From Myroides sp. 1354 (lineage in GTDB: Bacteria; Bacteroidota; Bacteroidia; Flavobacteriales; Flavobacteriaceae), in contig NZ_JACAGN010000006.1 of the NCBI RefSeq assembly GCF_030324495.1, positions 150,811 to 214,810 on the forward strand: 64,000 bases of DNA, in the 5' to 3' direction. The stretch's first letter is position 1, and each line of letters opens with the position of its first letter. Made by a program: the position numbers and the translations under genes. This document shows, in pieces, positions 55,327 to 64,000 of this stretch. The notes under the pieces were generated by a model. That model worked only from the letters and a program-made list of their open reading frames with translations, had not been told where the DNA came from and did not search any database.

Positions 55327-56793
55327 ATGAAAAAAAGAATAGGGTATTGGTTGCTACTGTTACTAACAATCAGTAGTTGCCAAGGAAAAGTAAAACAAGA
55401 AGAGCGCGTGATTAATATTACGTCAGAGACACAACAACAAGAGCAACAACAGCCTCGTCCATTATTAGATCCTATGACAGTAGATAGTGTTAAGGATGTG
55501 TTAAAAATAGCGTACAACAAAATGAGAGAAACAGAGAATATCAATTGGATATACGGAGAAGGAGGACTATATAAGTATAGGGATATTGTTTATTTAGATA
55601 CAATCTCTTTTAAAGGGAAAGAGGAGTTTTATCAGAAAATAAAAATAGATATACAAGAAACATTGGATTATCGGGTGAATGAGGAAAATGAACGAGCCAA
55701 AGTAGATAACGTAGAACCTCGTTACTCATTTAACTATGGAGGATATGATTATTTCGATGCTTTCCAGTATATCTTTCCAATTCTAGAACAGTGGTTACAA
55801 AGTAAACATTATAAAATACCTACAACAGAAGTTTACAAGCAACGTATGAATGAAGTATTTGGATTTGCTGGACAGATTAAAAATAATTTCCCTTTAGTGG
55901 AAGATAAGGGGCAATTGTATTGTTTTTCTATCAATGCAGGGAGAGCTAATATTGAAGAAGAAGAAAGATATCTGATTGAATTAGGCAATTATAATTTATT
56001 ATTTCCTAAATATTTTTATAATTATAAGGGCTATAATTTTATTTATGCATCATTAAATAATTGGAGAGGAATACCTAGCACCATGTTTGATGAGAAAGAG
56101 ATGAAGGATACCAAAAACTGGAAAGCAGCAATTAGAGAAAGTATCTACCATGAGAATAACTATTTGTTTAACAAAAGTGCTATCAGTCTGAATTGGCTTT
56201 ATCTACATGATCAGGAGTTTTTAACGATGTTATATGAAACCTTTGGATATTATGGCGATGATCGCTTGACCCAGTTTTATATCGATGATGTAAAGGATAC
56301 TTTTGAAAGATTTTTAAAATATGGAATATCTCCTTTTAGCCAAGATCTACAACCAAGTTTGTTCAATAATCATCAACGAATGTTTGGAACCTATCGCCCT
56401 TATGATAATAAGTTTTTGATTAATAGAAAATTATTAGAAAAGTTTGTTTTACTTACTAATGGGAAAGAAGATTATATGTATCCTTTCATCCTACAATATA
56501 CAGTATCTAGTATTATGGGGGGGCTAGATTCAAATGATCAAGAAATATATAGAGAACTCGATATTTTTTTAGTATCTCATTTGTGCTATTACAGTCAGAA
56601 AATCTATGATAAGAATCCAGATATAGCGGCTTTGTCTCCAGGCCTAAGTCATTATAGTGCATTATATTCTCAATTATATCTACCAGAAAGCAGAACCGAA
56701 TTACTCACTTATTTGAAGAAACATAAGTATTTTGGTTATAGTGATTATCCAGAGATGATCGAAGAGATGCGTATGGAGCATGGAATGTGGTAG
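55327..56793 (+). CDS. Lipoprotein, candidate immunity protein for the T6SS effector
   Basis: The 488-residue protein has a lipoprotein signal peptide with lipobox ISSC (C18), so it is predicted to face the periplasm or outer membrane. The mature part is helical, rich in Tyr and acidic residues, with no recognised domain. It starts 3 bp after the effector stop codon. An effector gene followed at once by an exported protein is the usual layout for immunity to a periplasm-acting toxin, here a peptidoglycan hydrolase. Direct evidence is missing; it is large for an immunity protein. Confidence 0.75.
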   Translation: MKKRIGYWLLLLLTISSCQGKVKQEERVINITSETQQQEQQQPRPLLDPMTVDSVKDVLKIAYNKMRETENINWIYGEGGLYKYRDIVYLDTISFKGKEEFYQKIKIDIQETLDYRVNEENERAKVDNVEPRYSFNYGGYDYFDAFQYIFPILEQWLQSKHYKIPTTEVYKQRMNEVFGFAGQIKNNFPLVEDKGQLYCFSINAGRANIEEEERYLIELGNYNLLFPKYFYNYKGYNFIYASLNNWRGIPSTMFDEKEMKDTKNWKAAIRESIYHENNYLFNKSAISLNWLYLHDQEFLTMLYETFGYYGDDRLTQFYIDDVKDTFERFLKYGISPFSQDLQPSLFNNHQRMFGTYRPYDNKFLINRKLLEKFVLLTNGKEDYMYPFILQYTVSSIMGGLDSNDQEIYRELDIFLVSHLCYYSQKIYDKNPDIAALSPGLSHYSALYSQLYLPESRTELLTYLKKHKYFGYSDYPEMIEEMRMEHGMW

Positions 56794-56813
56794 ATTGCTC
56801 AGTATTTAATAGC

Positions 56814-56843
56814 AAAAAAGCGGTCATTTGACCGCTTTTTTTT
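56814..56843. terminator. Bidirectional terminator between the T6SS island and pheT
   Basis: AAAAAAGCGGTCA pairs with TGACCGCTTTTTT around a short loop. A- and T-runs serve both converging genes. Confidence 0.9.
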
Positions 56844-59277
56844 ATCTCAATTGAGCTCCAATATTATTTTCTAATTGGTATTGAATCTTGCCCATAATCT
56901 TTTCTATTTGGCTTTCAGTCAATGTTTTTGTACTGTCTTCCATTAAGATTGAAATGGCATAAGATTTTTTACCCTCTTCAATCTTATCCCCTTGATAAAC
57001 GTCAAATAGGGTTACATCTTTGATGATAGCTTTGTCTACTTGTTTTACGATGTTGAAGATTTCGTCAAAAGTTACTTTTTCATCTAATAGTAAAGCATAA
57101 TCTCTCTTTACAGTAGGGAATTTATTCAATTCTGTGAATTTGATTTTACCGCTTACTAATTTTAAAATAGCATCCCATTTGAAATCAGCATAACTTACTT
57201 CTTGTTTGATGTCAAAATGCTTTGTTACAGCCTTTTTAAGTACTCCAAAATCAACAATAGCTTCTTTGCCTACGAAATAGGTGATTCCTTCTGAAAATAC
57301 GTCATTTTCCGTTGGTTGCGTAGTGAATTTGGTTAAGCCCAAACGATTTAAGATGCTTAAGATATATCCTTTGAATTCAAAGAAATCACTTGGCTTTTGT
57401 GTAGCGTTCCATGAAGCAGGAGTACTGTTTCCTGTTACGAATAACGCAAAGTGTTTGTTTTCTTCAAAGTTGTTTAGCATTTTGTGGTAGGTTTTTCCGA
57501 ATTCGAATAAACGCAAATCACTATTTTTTCTATTGATATTGTAAGAAATAGATTCTAAACCACCAAATAATAGAGATTGTCTCATTGCAGATAAATCTGC
57601 ACTTAGTGGGTTAACGATATCTACTTGATAACTTTTGTTGATACTTTCCGTTAAATTGCTGTATTCCGGTGTCGTCAATGAATTGTTCATGATTTCGTGA
57701 AACCCTTGAGCAACCAATTGATTGGCGATAATATTTTGAACGCGGTGATCTTCTGTTCTTGAACTGTTAGAAATCGTAGCATTTAATTTAGAAGAGAAGC
57801 TAATGTTGTTGTATCCATATACACGTAGAATCTCTTCAATGACATCAATTTCTCTCGTTACATCTGCACGATAAGCCGGAACTGTAATTCCCAATCCAAC
57901 ATCAGACATACTGTGTACTTTGATATCCAAAGAAACTAAAATTGTTTTGATGGTTTCTTTAGAAATGTCTTCACCTAAAATACGATTGATGTTATTGAAA
58001 TTCAAGAATACAGAATGATCTTCTACTTTCTTAGGGTATAAGTCAACGATATCTGAGGTAATTTCACCACCAGCTACACTTTGAATCAGCAAAGCTGCGT
58101 GTTTTAAGGCATATTCTGTAATAGAGGGATCAATTCCTCTTTCAAAGCGGAAAGATGAATCTGTATTTAAGCTGTGTCTTTTTGCTGTTTTTCTAACGCT
58201 AACAGGGTTGAAATAAGCACTTTCTAAGAAAATAGTTGTTGTATTTTCTGAAACTGCGGATTTCAATCCACCAAATACACCAGCGATACACATTGGTCCA
58301 TTTTCGTCACAGATCATCAAGTCGTCTTGATGTAAGGTGCGTTCAACACCATCCAACGTAACGAATTTCGTTCCTTCAGCAACTGTTTTTATAATTACTT
58401 TACTTCCTTTAATTTTAGCAGCGTCGAAAGCGTGTAGTGGTTGTCCTAAATCGTGTAAAACGTAGTTTGTTACGTCCACAATATTGTTTTTAGGTGTAAT
58501 ACCAATGGCTTTTAAGCGATTTTGCAACCATTCAGGAGAAGATTTTACTTCAATTCCCGAAATGGTGAGTCCACAATAACGAGGGGCTTTTTTATAATCT
58601 TCAACAACTACATCCATTTTAAGCGTTCTGCGCTCTACTTTGAATTTGCTCACAGCAGGTGTAATTAACTCTTTGTGAGGTGTTTCTATATTAGGGTTTT
58701 GCAATAGACCTGCACGTAAATCTCTAGCAACGCCCCAGTGGCTCATTGCATCTGAACGATTGGGTGTAAGTCCGATTTCAAAAACTTGATCGGTTGTAAT
58801 GTTGAAAATCGTCGCTGCAGGTGTTCCTGGAGCAATCGTTTCATCTAAAACAAGGATTCCACTTCCGTCTGTTCCAATGCCTAATTCAACAGCAGAGCAA
58901 ATCATACCGAAGCTATCTTCTCCTCGAATTTTTCCTTTTTTAATTTGGAATGCATTTCCTTCTGCATCGTACAACTCAGTGCCAATTGTTGCAACTGGTA
59001 CTTTTTGTCCAGCAGCTACGTTTGGAGCACCACAAACGATTTGTACCGGTTCTCCCGTTCCTAAATCAACTTTTGTAACATTTAGTTTATCTGCATTGGG
59101 GTGCTTAGTGCAAGATAATACATGTCCTACAACAACTCCTCTTAAACCACCTTTTAAGCTTTCGTATTGAGTAATCCCCTCAACTTCAAGACCTAAATCC
59201 GTAAGAATTTCTGATGTTTCTTCTGGCGTGATATCTAGCTTAATGAATTGTTTTAACCAATTGTATGAAATATGCAT
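56842..59277 (-). CDS. pheT: Phenylalanine-tRNA ligase beta subunit
   Basis: The 811-residue subunit of phenylalanyl-tRNA synthetase has all standard parts. These are an EMAP-like tRNA-binding domain (about 40-150), B3/B4 editing domains (about 210-400; KNNIVDVTNYVLHDLGQPLHAFDA), B5, the pseudo-catalytic core and the FDX-ACB anticodon domain at the C-terminus. The length is normal. pheS is not adjacent, as is usual in Bacteroidota. Confidence 0.97.
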   Translation of the reverse strand: MHISYNWLKQFIKLDITPEETSEILTDLGLEVEGITQYESLKGGLRGVVVGHVLSCTKHPNADKLNVTKVDLGTGEPVQIVCGAPNVAAGQKVPVATIGTELYDAEGNAFQIKKGKIRGEDSFGMICSAVELGIGTDGSGILVLDETIAPGTPAATIFNITTDQVFEIGLTPNRSDAMSHWGVARDLRAGLLQNPNIETPHKELITPAVSKFKVERRTLKMDVVVEDYKKAPRYCGLTISGIEVKSSPEWLQNRLKAIGITPKNNIVDVTNYVLHDLGQPLHAFDAAKIKGSKVIIKTVAEGTKFVTLDGVERTLHQDDLMICDENGPMCIAGVFGGLKSAVSENTTTIFLESAYFNPVSVRKTAKRHSLNTDSSFRFERGIDPSITEYALKHAALLIQSVAGGEITSDIVDLYPKKVEDHSVFLNFNNINRILGEDISKETIKTILVSLDIKVHSMSDVGLGITVPAYRADVTREIDVIEEILRVYGYNNISFSSKLNATISNSSRTEDHRVQNIIANQLVAQGFHEIMNNSLTTPEYSNLTESINKSYQVDIVNPLSADLSAMRQSLLFGGLESISYNINRKNSDLRLFEFGKTYHKMLNNFEENKHFALFVTGNSTPASWNATQKPSDFFEFKGYILSILNRLGLTKFTTQPTENDVFSEGITYFVGKEAIVDFGVLKKAVTKHFDIKQEVSYADFKWDAILKLVSGKIKFTELNKFPTVKRDYALLLDEKVTFDEIFNIVKQVDKAIIKDVTLFDVYQGDKIEEGKKSYAISILMEDSTKTLTESQIEKIMGKIQYQLENNIGAQLR

Positions 59278-59371
59278 TCGAAAATAATTTTATTGTAGGC
59301 AAATATACGGATTGCCTTAGTTTAAGTGAAATAATTTTGGTGTTAATATTTAAAATATAAAGTTCATTGAT

Positions 59372-59788
59372 TTACAAGAACTTTTTGCGTATTGATTCAC
59401 TGGGAACCATACATTGATCTTTTTTTCCATACCATTTGTAGCGATTTTTTGCAATATAATCATAAAGCGAATCCGCCAATTTGGTCGGTAAAATAAGAAA
59501 GATAGTCAATAGGGAATACCAACCACCGAGGTATTTGGCAATCATAAGAGCGGCTTGGGATTTGACGTAATAAGCCTCTCCGGGTATATACAGTACAATA
59601 CTATCTGTCTGTGCGCGATCTACACCTATTTGCTGTAGAATTTGTTGTCCTAATTCCGAGTCCAAAGAGGTAAATCGGAATTGATCTCGATAATCCGCTG
59701 CAATCACTTTGTTGACCACATTGTCACATAAGTTGCAAACGCCATCGAAAAGAACAATTTTTTTGTTTTTTGGAAGATGTTCTATCAT
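59372..59788 (-). CDS. DCC-family thiol-disulfide oxidoreductase (DUF393)
   Basis: The 138-residue protein starts with the family signature LFDGVCNLCDNVVNKVIAAD (about 13-32), where CNLC is the DxxCxxC-type redox motif. It is thioredoxin-like and short. A hydrophobic stretch around 88-105 may contact the membrane. The function of the family is unclear. Its ATG overlaps the mutS2 stop by 4 bp (59785-59788), so it is translated with mutS2. Confidence 0.88.
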   Translation of the reverse strand: MIEHLPKNKKIVLFDGVCNLCDNVVNKVIAADYRDQFRFTSLDSELGQQILQQIGVDRAQTDSIVLYIPGEAYYVKSQAALMIAKYLGGWYSLLTIFLILPTKLADSLYDYIAKNRYKWYGKKDQCMVPSESIRKKFL

Positions 59789-61959
59789 TTTTTACGTTCT
59801 ACCATTTCGAGTTGATCTATATTTACCTTTGACGTAAAGAAACCATAGTTTACCGTAGCGGTTTTCTTTTCAATACTGTCAATCGTTCCAACAGCTCTTC
59901 CTTCAAGCATTCTAACGCGATCTCCTACTTTTAGCGGGAATTTAGTCTTGTTGCTTTCTTCCTGTTGTTTCTGAATCTCTTTTTTCTCTTTCTTCTCCTT
60001 GCGAATTACTTCTACCTTTTTCTCCACTTCTTGAAGTAAGACTTTTTGTTCTTCTTCTTTCTTTTTCTTTTCTTGAAGGGTGATTTTTTTGCGTTTTGAA
60101 TTTTCGATTTCAACTACTTTGAGTATTTCACTAAAAAGTGTTTTCTTGCTCTTATTGTTGAAGTATTTCTCGGATAAATCATCTAGTTTTTGCCCTAAAT
60201 AAACCAAGCGTTGATTGGAATCATACAATTCTTGGTAACGCTCTAATTTATCTTGAACTTTAGCATTGATGCCTTCTAATTTTTTGCTTTCCTCTCTTGC
60301 TTTGGTTTCTTCTTCTTTTAAATTTTGAGAGGTGCGTTCTAGCTTGTGCCTTTCCTTTTGTAAATTGGCAATAGTCTTGTCAAAGCGTACTTTTTCCGTT
60401 TCAACTTTTTTCTTTGCTCGATTGATTAAACTAAAGGGAATGCCGTTTTTTTGTGCAACTTCAAATGTAAAGGAGCTACCGGCTTGTCCGATGTTTAATT
60501 TGTACAAGGGTTCTAGTGATTTTTCGTCAAAAAGCATATTAGCATTGGTTGCACTAGGCAATTGATCTGCTAGAATCTTCAAATTCGTATAGTGGGTGGT
60601 AATGATACCATACGCTTCCCTATCATAGAATTCCTCTAAGAACACTTCGGCTAATGCCCCTCCTAATTCAGGGTCTGAACCCGTTCCGAATTCATCAATT
60701 AAAAATAGGGTATTTGCATTACATTTCTTTAAAAAATAATTCATATTTTTTAGTCGATAGCTGTAAGTACTCAAATGGTTTTCAATGGATTGATTATCAC
60801 CGATATCGGTTAATATTCGGTCGAATAAAAAGGTGTGACTGCGTTCGTGTACTGGAATTAATAAGCCCGATTGTAACATGAGTTGTAATAACCCTACTGT
60901 TTTTAAGGTTATACTTTTTCCTCCAGCATTGGGGCCTGAAATAACAATAATTCGACTGTCTTGTTCAAGTTGAATCGTCTGAGGGTGAGTTACTTTTCGC
61001 TTCTCTTTGTTATTTAACAACAAAATAGGGTGATAAGCCTCTCTGAAATACATGGTTTTTTCTTCGCGAATCTCAGGAAGTAATCCGTTGATTTTTAGTG
61101 CGTATTTCGCTTTTCCTGCTGTAATATCAAGCAAACTTAAATATTGGGTGTATTCCAATAAAAGTTCTTTAAACGGGCGAATACTATTGGTTAATGCTTT
61201 TAAAATGCGGACGATTTCCTCTCGTTCTTCATATTCTAAATTGTTCAATTCCCTCGAGAAATGCAAGGTTGCTTCAGGTTCAATATAGATGATACTTCCT
61301 GTTTTGGATTGCCCTAAAACACTGCCTTTTACCTTTCGACGGTGCATAGCGATTACAGCTAAAACACGGCGGTTTTCTACAATGGTTTCTCGAATATCGT
61401 CTAAGTACCCCGCGCTGTTGTATTGGGATAACGCATAGCCGAAACTTTGATTAATCTTGCCGCGAACTAAATTAATACTTTTGCGAATCGACAATAAATC
61501 AACGGATGCATTGTCTTTAATCTCTCCATATTTATCTAGAACATTTTCAATTTCTTTTAAAATGCTTTTTTCTAAAGTGAGCGTTGCCGTATCTGCAGAG
61601 AGATGGGGGTAATAATCGTCGAATTTCTTGAAATAAGCAATTAAGTTACTCGTAGTCTCTGTTAAGTTGTATATTTTTTTAAAACTGCTGATTTCTAGGA
61701 AACTGTCTTCTATGCCTAAGAATTTTAATTCATAGTCAATACCTTCAAAATAATGATTTGGAATAACGTTGTTATTCGTAAAAGAAGCCAAATATTCTGA
61801 GGTTTGTTGTAAGGCATGTAGGGTTTGTTCTTTTGTTTTAAAAGGAACAATCTCCATAGCCAATTCTTTTCCGCTTTCTGTTACACAGAGATTGGAAACA
61901 ATGGATAAAACGGTATTAAATTCTAAATCTTGTAAAGTCTTTGTATTAATCGATGTCAT
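59785..61959 (-). CDS. mutS2: MutS2-family ATPase lacking the Smr domain
   Basis: The 724-residue protein is a MutS2 ATPase. The lever/core region (about 1-300) is followed by Walker A, ISGPNAGGKSITLKTVG (around 333-349), Walker B, TLFLIDEFGTGSDPELGG, and a coiled-coil arm (about 515-640). The C-terminus is a KOW-like segment, LKVGDRVRMLEGRAVGTI. The Smr nuclease domain that ends Firmicute MutS2 (about 785 residues) is absent. A nuclease function is therefore doubtful. Roles in recombination control or stalled-ribosome rescue are known for the family. Confidence 0.92.
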   Translation of the reverse strand: MTSINTKTLQDLEFNTVLSIVSNLCVTESGKELAMEIVPFKTKEQTLHALQQTSEYLASFTNNNVIPNHYFEGIDYELKFLGIEDSFLEISSFKKIYNLTETTSNLIAYFKKFDDYYPHLSADTATLTLEKSILKEIENVLDKYGEIKDNASVDLLSIRKSINLVRGKINQSFGYALSQYNSAGYLDDIRETIVENRRVLAVIAMHRRKVKGSVLGQSKTGSIIYIEPEATLHFSRELNNLEYEEREEIVRILKALTNSIRPFKELLLEYTQYLSLLDITAGKAKYALKINGLLPEIREEKTMYFREAYHPILLLNNKEKRKVTHPQTIQLEQDSRIIVISGPNAGGKSITLKTVGLLQLMLQSGLLIPVHERSHTFLFDRILTDIGDNQSIENHLSTYSYRLKNMNYFLKKCNANTLFLIDEFGTGSDPELGGALAEVFLEEFYDREAYGIITTHYTNLKILADQLPSATNANMLFDEKSLEPLYKLNIGQAGSSFTFEVAQKNGIPFSLINRAKKKVETEKVRFDKTIANLQKERHKLERTSQNLKEEETKAREESKKLEGINAKVQDKLERYQELYDSNQRLVYLGQKLDDLSEKYFNNKSKKTLFSEILKVVEIENSKRKKITLQEKKKKEEEQKVLLQEVEKKVEVIRKEKKEKKEIQKQQEESNKTKFPLKVGDRVRMLEGRAVGTIDSIEKKTATVNYGFFTSKVNIDQLEMVERKK

Positions 61960-62076
61960 GTGTTACAATGAGATTATCAAGCAAAAATACTATTTATTTA
62001 TGGAAAAAAAGAGAGAAGATGGATAAAGATAAGCGCTCATTCACAGGAAATGAGTAGAGTGAAAAAGAAATAGTTT

Positions 62077-62084
62077 TATCTTTG
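62077..62084 (+). promoter_or_regulatory. -7 box for the DUF3995 gene
   Basis: TATCTTTG matches TAnnTTTG. It overlaps an earlier in-frame TTG at 62082 and so fixes the real start at the ATG 62112. Confidence 0.5.
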
Positions 62085-62111
62085 ATAATTGTATGTCAAA
62101 AGATAAAAAAT

Positions 62112-62507
62112 ATGATTGAAGGGATATACTGGTTAAATGGAATTGTCTTTCTTTTACTAGGAGGTATTCATCTATTTTGGGTATTAGGGGGGCAATGGGG
62201 CACTAATTATGCAATTCCAAATACAGCAGAAGGTATTGCTGTTTTTCAACCTAAGAAAATAGGTACTTTAGTTGTGGCAATTTGTTTAGTTTTAGGGGCT
62301 TTACTGAATTTTAAATTCATCCATTTAGGGCAATGGAGTTTTTTAGTTATCGGAATCTTGTTTGGCTTGCGTGTTATCGGTGATTTTAAGTATGTAGGTC
62401 TTGGAAAAAAGGTGAGAAATACACTTTTTGCTCAGAAAGATGCAACTGTTTTTATTCCAATTTGTATTTATTTGAGTTTAAGTCATTTTTTCTTGTTTTT
62501 TTGGTAA
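62112..62507 (+). CDS. DUF3995 membrane protein
   Basis: The 131-residue protein has four membrane segments and starts MIEGIYWLNGIVFLLLGGIHLFWVLGG, the pattern of DUF3995. The ATG at 62112 is chosen because the upstream extension overlaps a promoter box. Conserved residues around GGQWGTNYAIP lie between the first two spans. The function is unknown. It is probably a single-gene unit. Confidence 0.8.
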   Translation: MIEGIYWLNGIVFLLLGGIHLFWVLGGQWGTNYAIPNTAEGIAVFQPKKIGTLVVAICLVLGALLNFKFIHLGQWSFLVIGILFGLRVIGDFKYVGLGKKVRNTLFAQKDATVFIPICIYLSLSHFFLFFW

Positions 62508-62621
62508 TAGTTTTGTTTTTTTAGTAGGTATGATGAATATCAGTTCTTTTCTGTGTTAAAAATCAGTAATTTGTATTCAAAATAAAAAAGCAAAAAATAA
62601 CTTGTTAGAAATACTGAAGCT

Positions 62622-63890
62622 ATGAAATATGTATCTGCTCAAGAAGCTGCAAAAGTTGTGAAATCCGGAGACCGAATTTACGTACATGCTGCAGCTGCCA
62701 CACCAAATATTTTAACCAAAGCCATTAGTGATAGAGCTAGTGAATTGCGCAATGTTGAATTTTGTCATATTCACACGGAGGGAGACGCGCCTTATGCGGA
62801 TCCTGCACTGTCAGAAAGTTTTCACGTCAACTCTTTCTTTATTGGCAAGAATGTTCGACATACCTTAGCGGCAGGTAACGGATCTTATACGCCTGTTTTC
62901 TTGAGTGAAGTTCCCTTGTTATTTAGAAAGGGTGTGTTGAAAGTGGATGTGGTTTTGATTCAAGTTTCCCCTCCTGATGAACATGGTTTTTGTTCACTGG
63001 GCGTATCAGTAGAGGCTTGTGTGGCTGCAATGGAAAGAGCAAGAGTCGTGATTGCGCAAATTAATCCGCAAATGCCCCGCACGTTTGGAGATAGTGTTTT
63101 ACATAGTTCGAAAATCGATTTAGCTGTGGATCATAATTGTCCAATCTATGCAGCGAAAGAAATAATTATTACGGAAAAAGAGGCGACAATCGGGAAGTTT
63201 GTGGCTAATTTAATAGCGGACGAAAGTACACTTCAAATGGGGATTGGATCTATTCCCAACGCGGTTTTAGCTCAGTTGAATAATCATAAAAACCTCGGTT
63301 TACACACGGAAATGTTTTCAGATGGAGTAATTGATTTAATTCAAAATGGGGTAATTGATTGTTCAAAAAAGAAAATTGCCAAAGGAAGAGCCTTGGCGAC
63401 ATTCTTAATTGGAACAAAAAAACTGTATGACTTTGTGGATAATAATCCGTTTATTGTATTGAAAGAATCGAGTTATGTTAATGATACAGCGATTATTCGC
63501 AAGAATCCAAAAGTGGTGGCGATTAATTCGGCTATTGAGGTGGATTTAACAGGGCAGATTTGTGCGGATTCTATCGGACATAAGATGTATTCCGGCGTAG
63601 GGGGACAGATGGACTTTGTACGAGGAGCTTCTTTGAGTGAAGGAGGAAAAGCAATTATTGCGCTTGCTTCAACAAGCAACCAAGGACATAACCGTATCGT
63701 GCCTTTCTTGCGTCAAGGAGCAGGGGTGGTGACTACACGTGCACATGCACAATATATCGTAACTGAATATGGAGTAGCTGATTTGTATGGTAAAACACTG
63801 AAACAAAGGGTAGCTGCTATGGCGGAAATCGCTCATCCTGATTTTAGAGAAGAAATTTTAAAAGCTTATTTCGATAATTTGAAAGGGTAA
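62622..63890 (+). CDS. Acetyl-CoA hydrolase/transferase family protein
   Basis: The 422-residue protein is a CoA-transferase of the acetyl-CoA hydrolase/4-hydroxybutyrate CoA-transferase group. Conserved stretches are QVSPPDEHGFCSLGVSV (around 113-129), MGIGSIPNAVLAQL (around 206-219) and GVGGQMDFVRGASLSEGGKAI near 325-345, followed by VTEYGVADL. The family moves CoA between acyl groups such as succinate, acetate or butyrate. The exact pair is unknown. The length is normal, and the gene is complete before the right edge. Confidence 0.93.
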   Translation: MKYVSAQEAAKVVKSGDRIYVHAAAATPNILTKAISDRASELRNVEFCHIHTEGDAPYADPALSESFHVNSFFIGKNVRHTLAAGNGSYTPVFLSEVPLLFRKGVLKVDVVLIQVSPPDEHGFCSLGVSVEACVAAMERARVVIAQINPQMPRTFGDSVLHSSKIDLAVDHNCPIYAAKEIIITEKEATIGKFVANLIADESTLQMGIGSIPNAVLAQLNNHKNLGLHTEMFSDGVIDLIQNGVIDCSKKKIAKGRALATFLIGTKKLYDFVDNNPFIVLKESSYVNDTAIIRKNPKVVAINSAIEVDLTGQICADSIGHKMYSGVGGQMDFVRGASLSEGGKAIIALASTSNQGHNRIVPFLRQGAGVVTTRAHAQYIVTEYGVADLYGKTLKQRVAAMAEIAHPDFREEILKAYFDNLKG

Positions 63891-63894
63891 AATA

Positions 63895-63921
63895 GTTAAC
63901 TGTTAACGGTTAACAGTTAAC
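63895..63921. repeat. GTTAAC palindromic element
   Basis: GTTAACTGTTAAC (63895-63907) and GTTAACAGTTAAC (63909-63921) are perfect reverse complements around a single G. The same words occur at 6170-6202 and 15013-15067. Confidence 0.8.
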
Positions 63922-64000
63922 GAATGAACATCCCTAAATACAGTTGACCGTTTTTTAAACATTAACTTCATTATTAAAGATAGTAATAATTGGTTTGTTG

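Overview
The window looks like a chromosomal segment of a member of the Flavobacteriaceae (Bacteroidota), most probably Myroides or a close relative. The DNA is AT-rich. Several genes are preceded by the Bacteroidota -7 box TAnnTTTG rather than an E. coli type promoter, and Shine-Dalgarno sequences are weak. The gene content is typical of the family: fused LpxC/FabZ, a RimB-like/RimK fusion, a LETM1-related protein, the peroxiredoxin-thioredoxin-DUF6952 set and PiT with a DUF47 partner. The genus is an inference from gene content and was not checked by any search.

Layout. 1-2118: CreD (cut by the left edge), a small winged-helix regulator and a membrane protein, with matching palindromes upstream of creD and of the membrane-protein/regulator pair. 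2276-7676: a small HExxH membrane protein, a FUSC transporter, an FMN reductase, the peroxide-defence operon and an NhaC antiporter, all on the minus strand. 7977-9714: bestrophin and a 2OG-Fe(II) oxygenase. 10004-12884: an accessory run of small lipoproteins and single-span proteins of unknown function. 13099-16742: a LysR regulator with a YeiH-type exporter, then a carboxylase beta subunit. 16944-17195: a small gene broken by an in-frame stop. 17469-19228: DUF47 protein and PiT phosphate transporter. 19547-23922: an operon of four secreted proteins, two of them L-type-lectin-like paralogues. 23989-29535: metK behind a SAM-II-like riboswitch, two beta-carbonic anhydrases, a LETM1-related protein and the RimK fusion. 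29681-33172: clpC, then a 14-copy 57/58-bp palindromic tandem array. 33292-35184: an XRE regulator facing an M14 carboxypeptidase across an intergenic region holding at least five TTTACA-NN-TGTAAA-type palindromes. 35275-40534: Lrp regulator, YdjM-like protein, YaaA, HutH and an HD phosphohydrolase. 40565-46358: the lipid A block lpxD-lpxC/fabZ-lpxA, then efp, a second lpxD-like gene and sucD. 47253-56793: an orphan type VI secretion (T6SS) island. 56842-61959: pheT, a DCC-family protein and MutS2. 62112-63890: a DUF3995 protein and an acetyl-CoA hydrolase/transferase.

The most exciting system is the T6SS island. It encodes VgrG, a 257-residue protein of unknown function, a 1770-residue PAAR-like (DUF4280) effector and a 488-residue lipoprotein, closely spaced on one strand. 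The effector appears to carry two peptidoglycan-degrading domains at its C-terminal end: a GH19/lysozyme-like domain and a LAS-type (M15-like) metallopeptidase. A lipoprotein encoded three bases downstream is the natural candidate for a periplasmic immunity protein. No T6SS sheath, tube or baseplate genes lie in the window, so the island would rely on machinery encoded elsewhere.

The regulatory DNA is also rich: two sets of palindromic candidate operators, a probable SAM-II riboswitch, GTTATC/GTTAAC palindromic elements at three intergenic sites, and many clear intrinsic terminators between converging genes.
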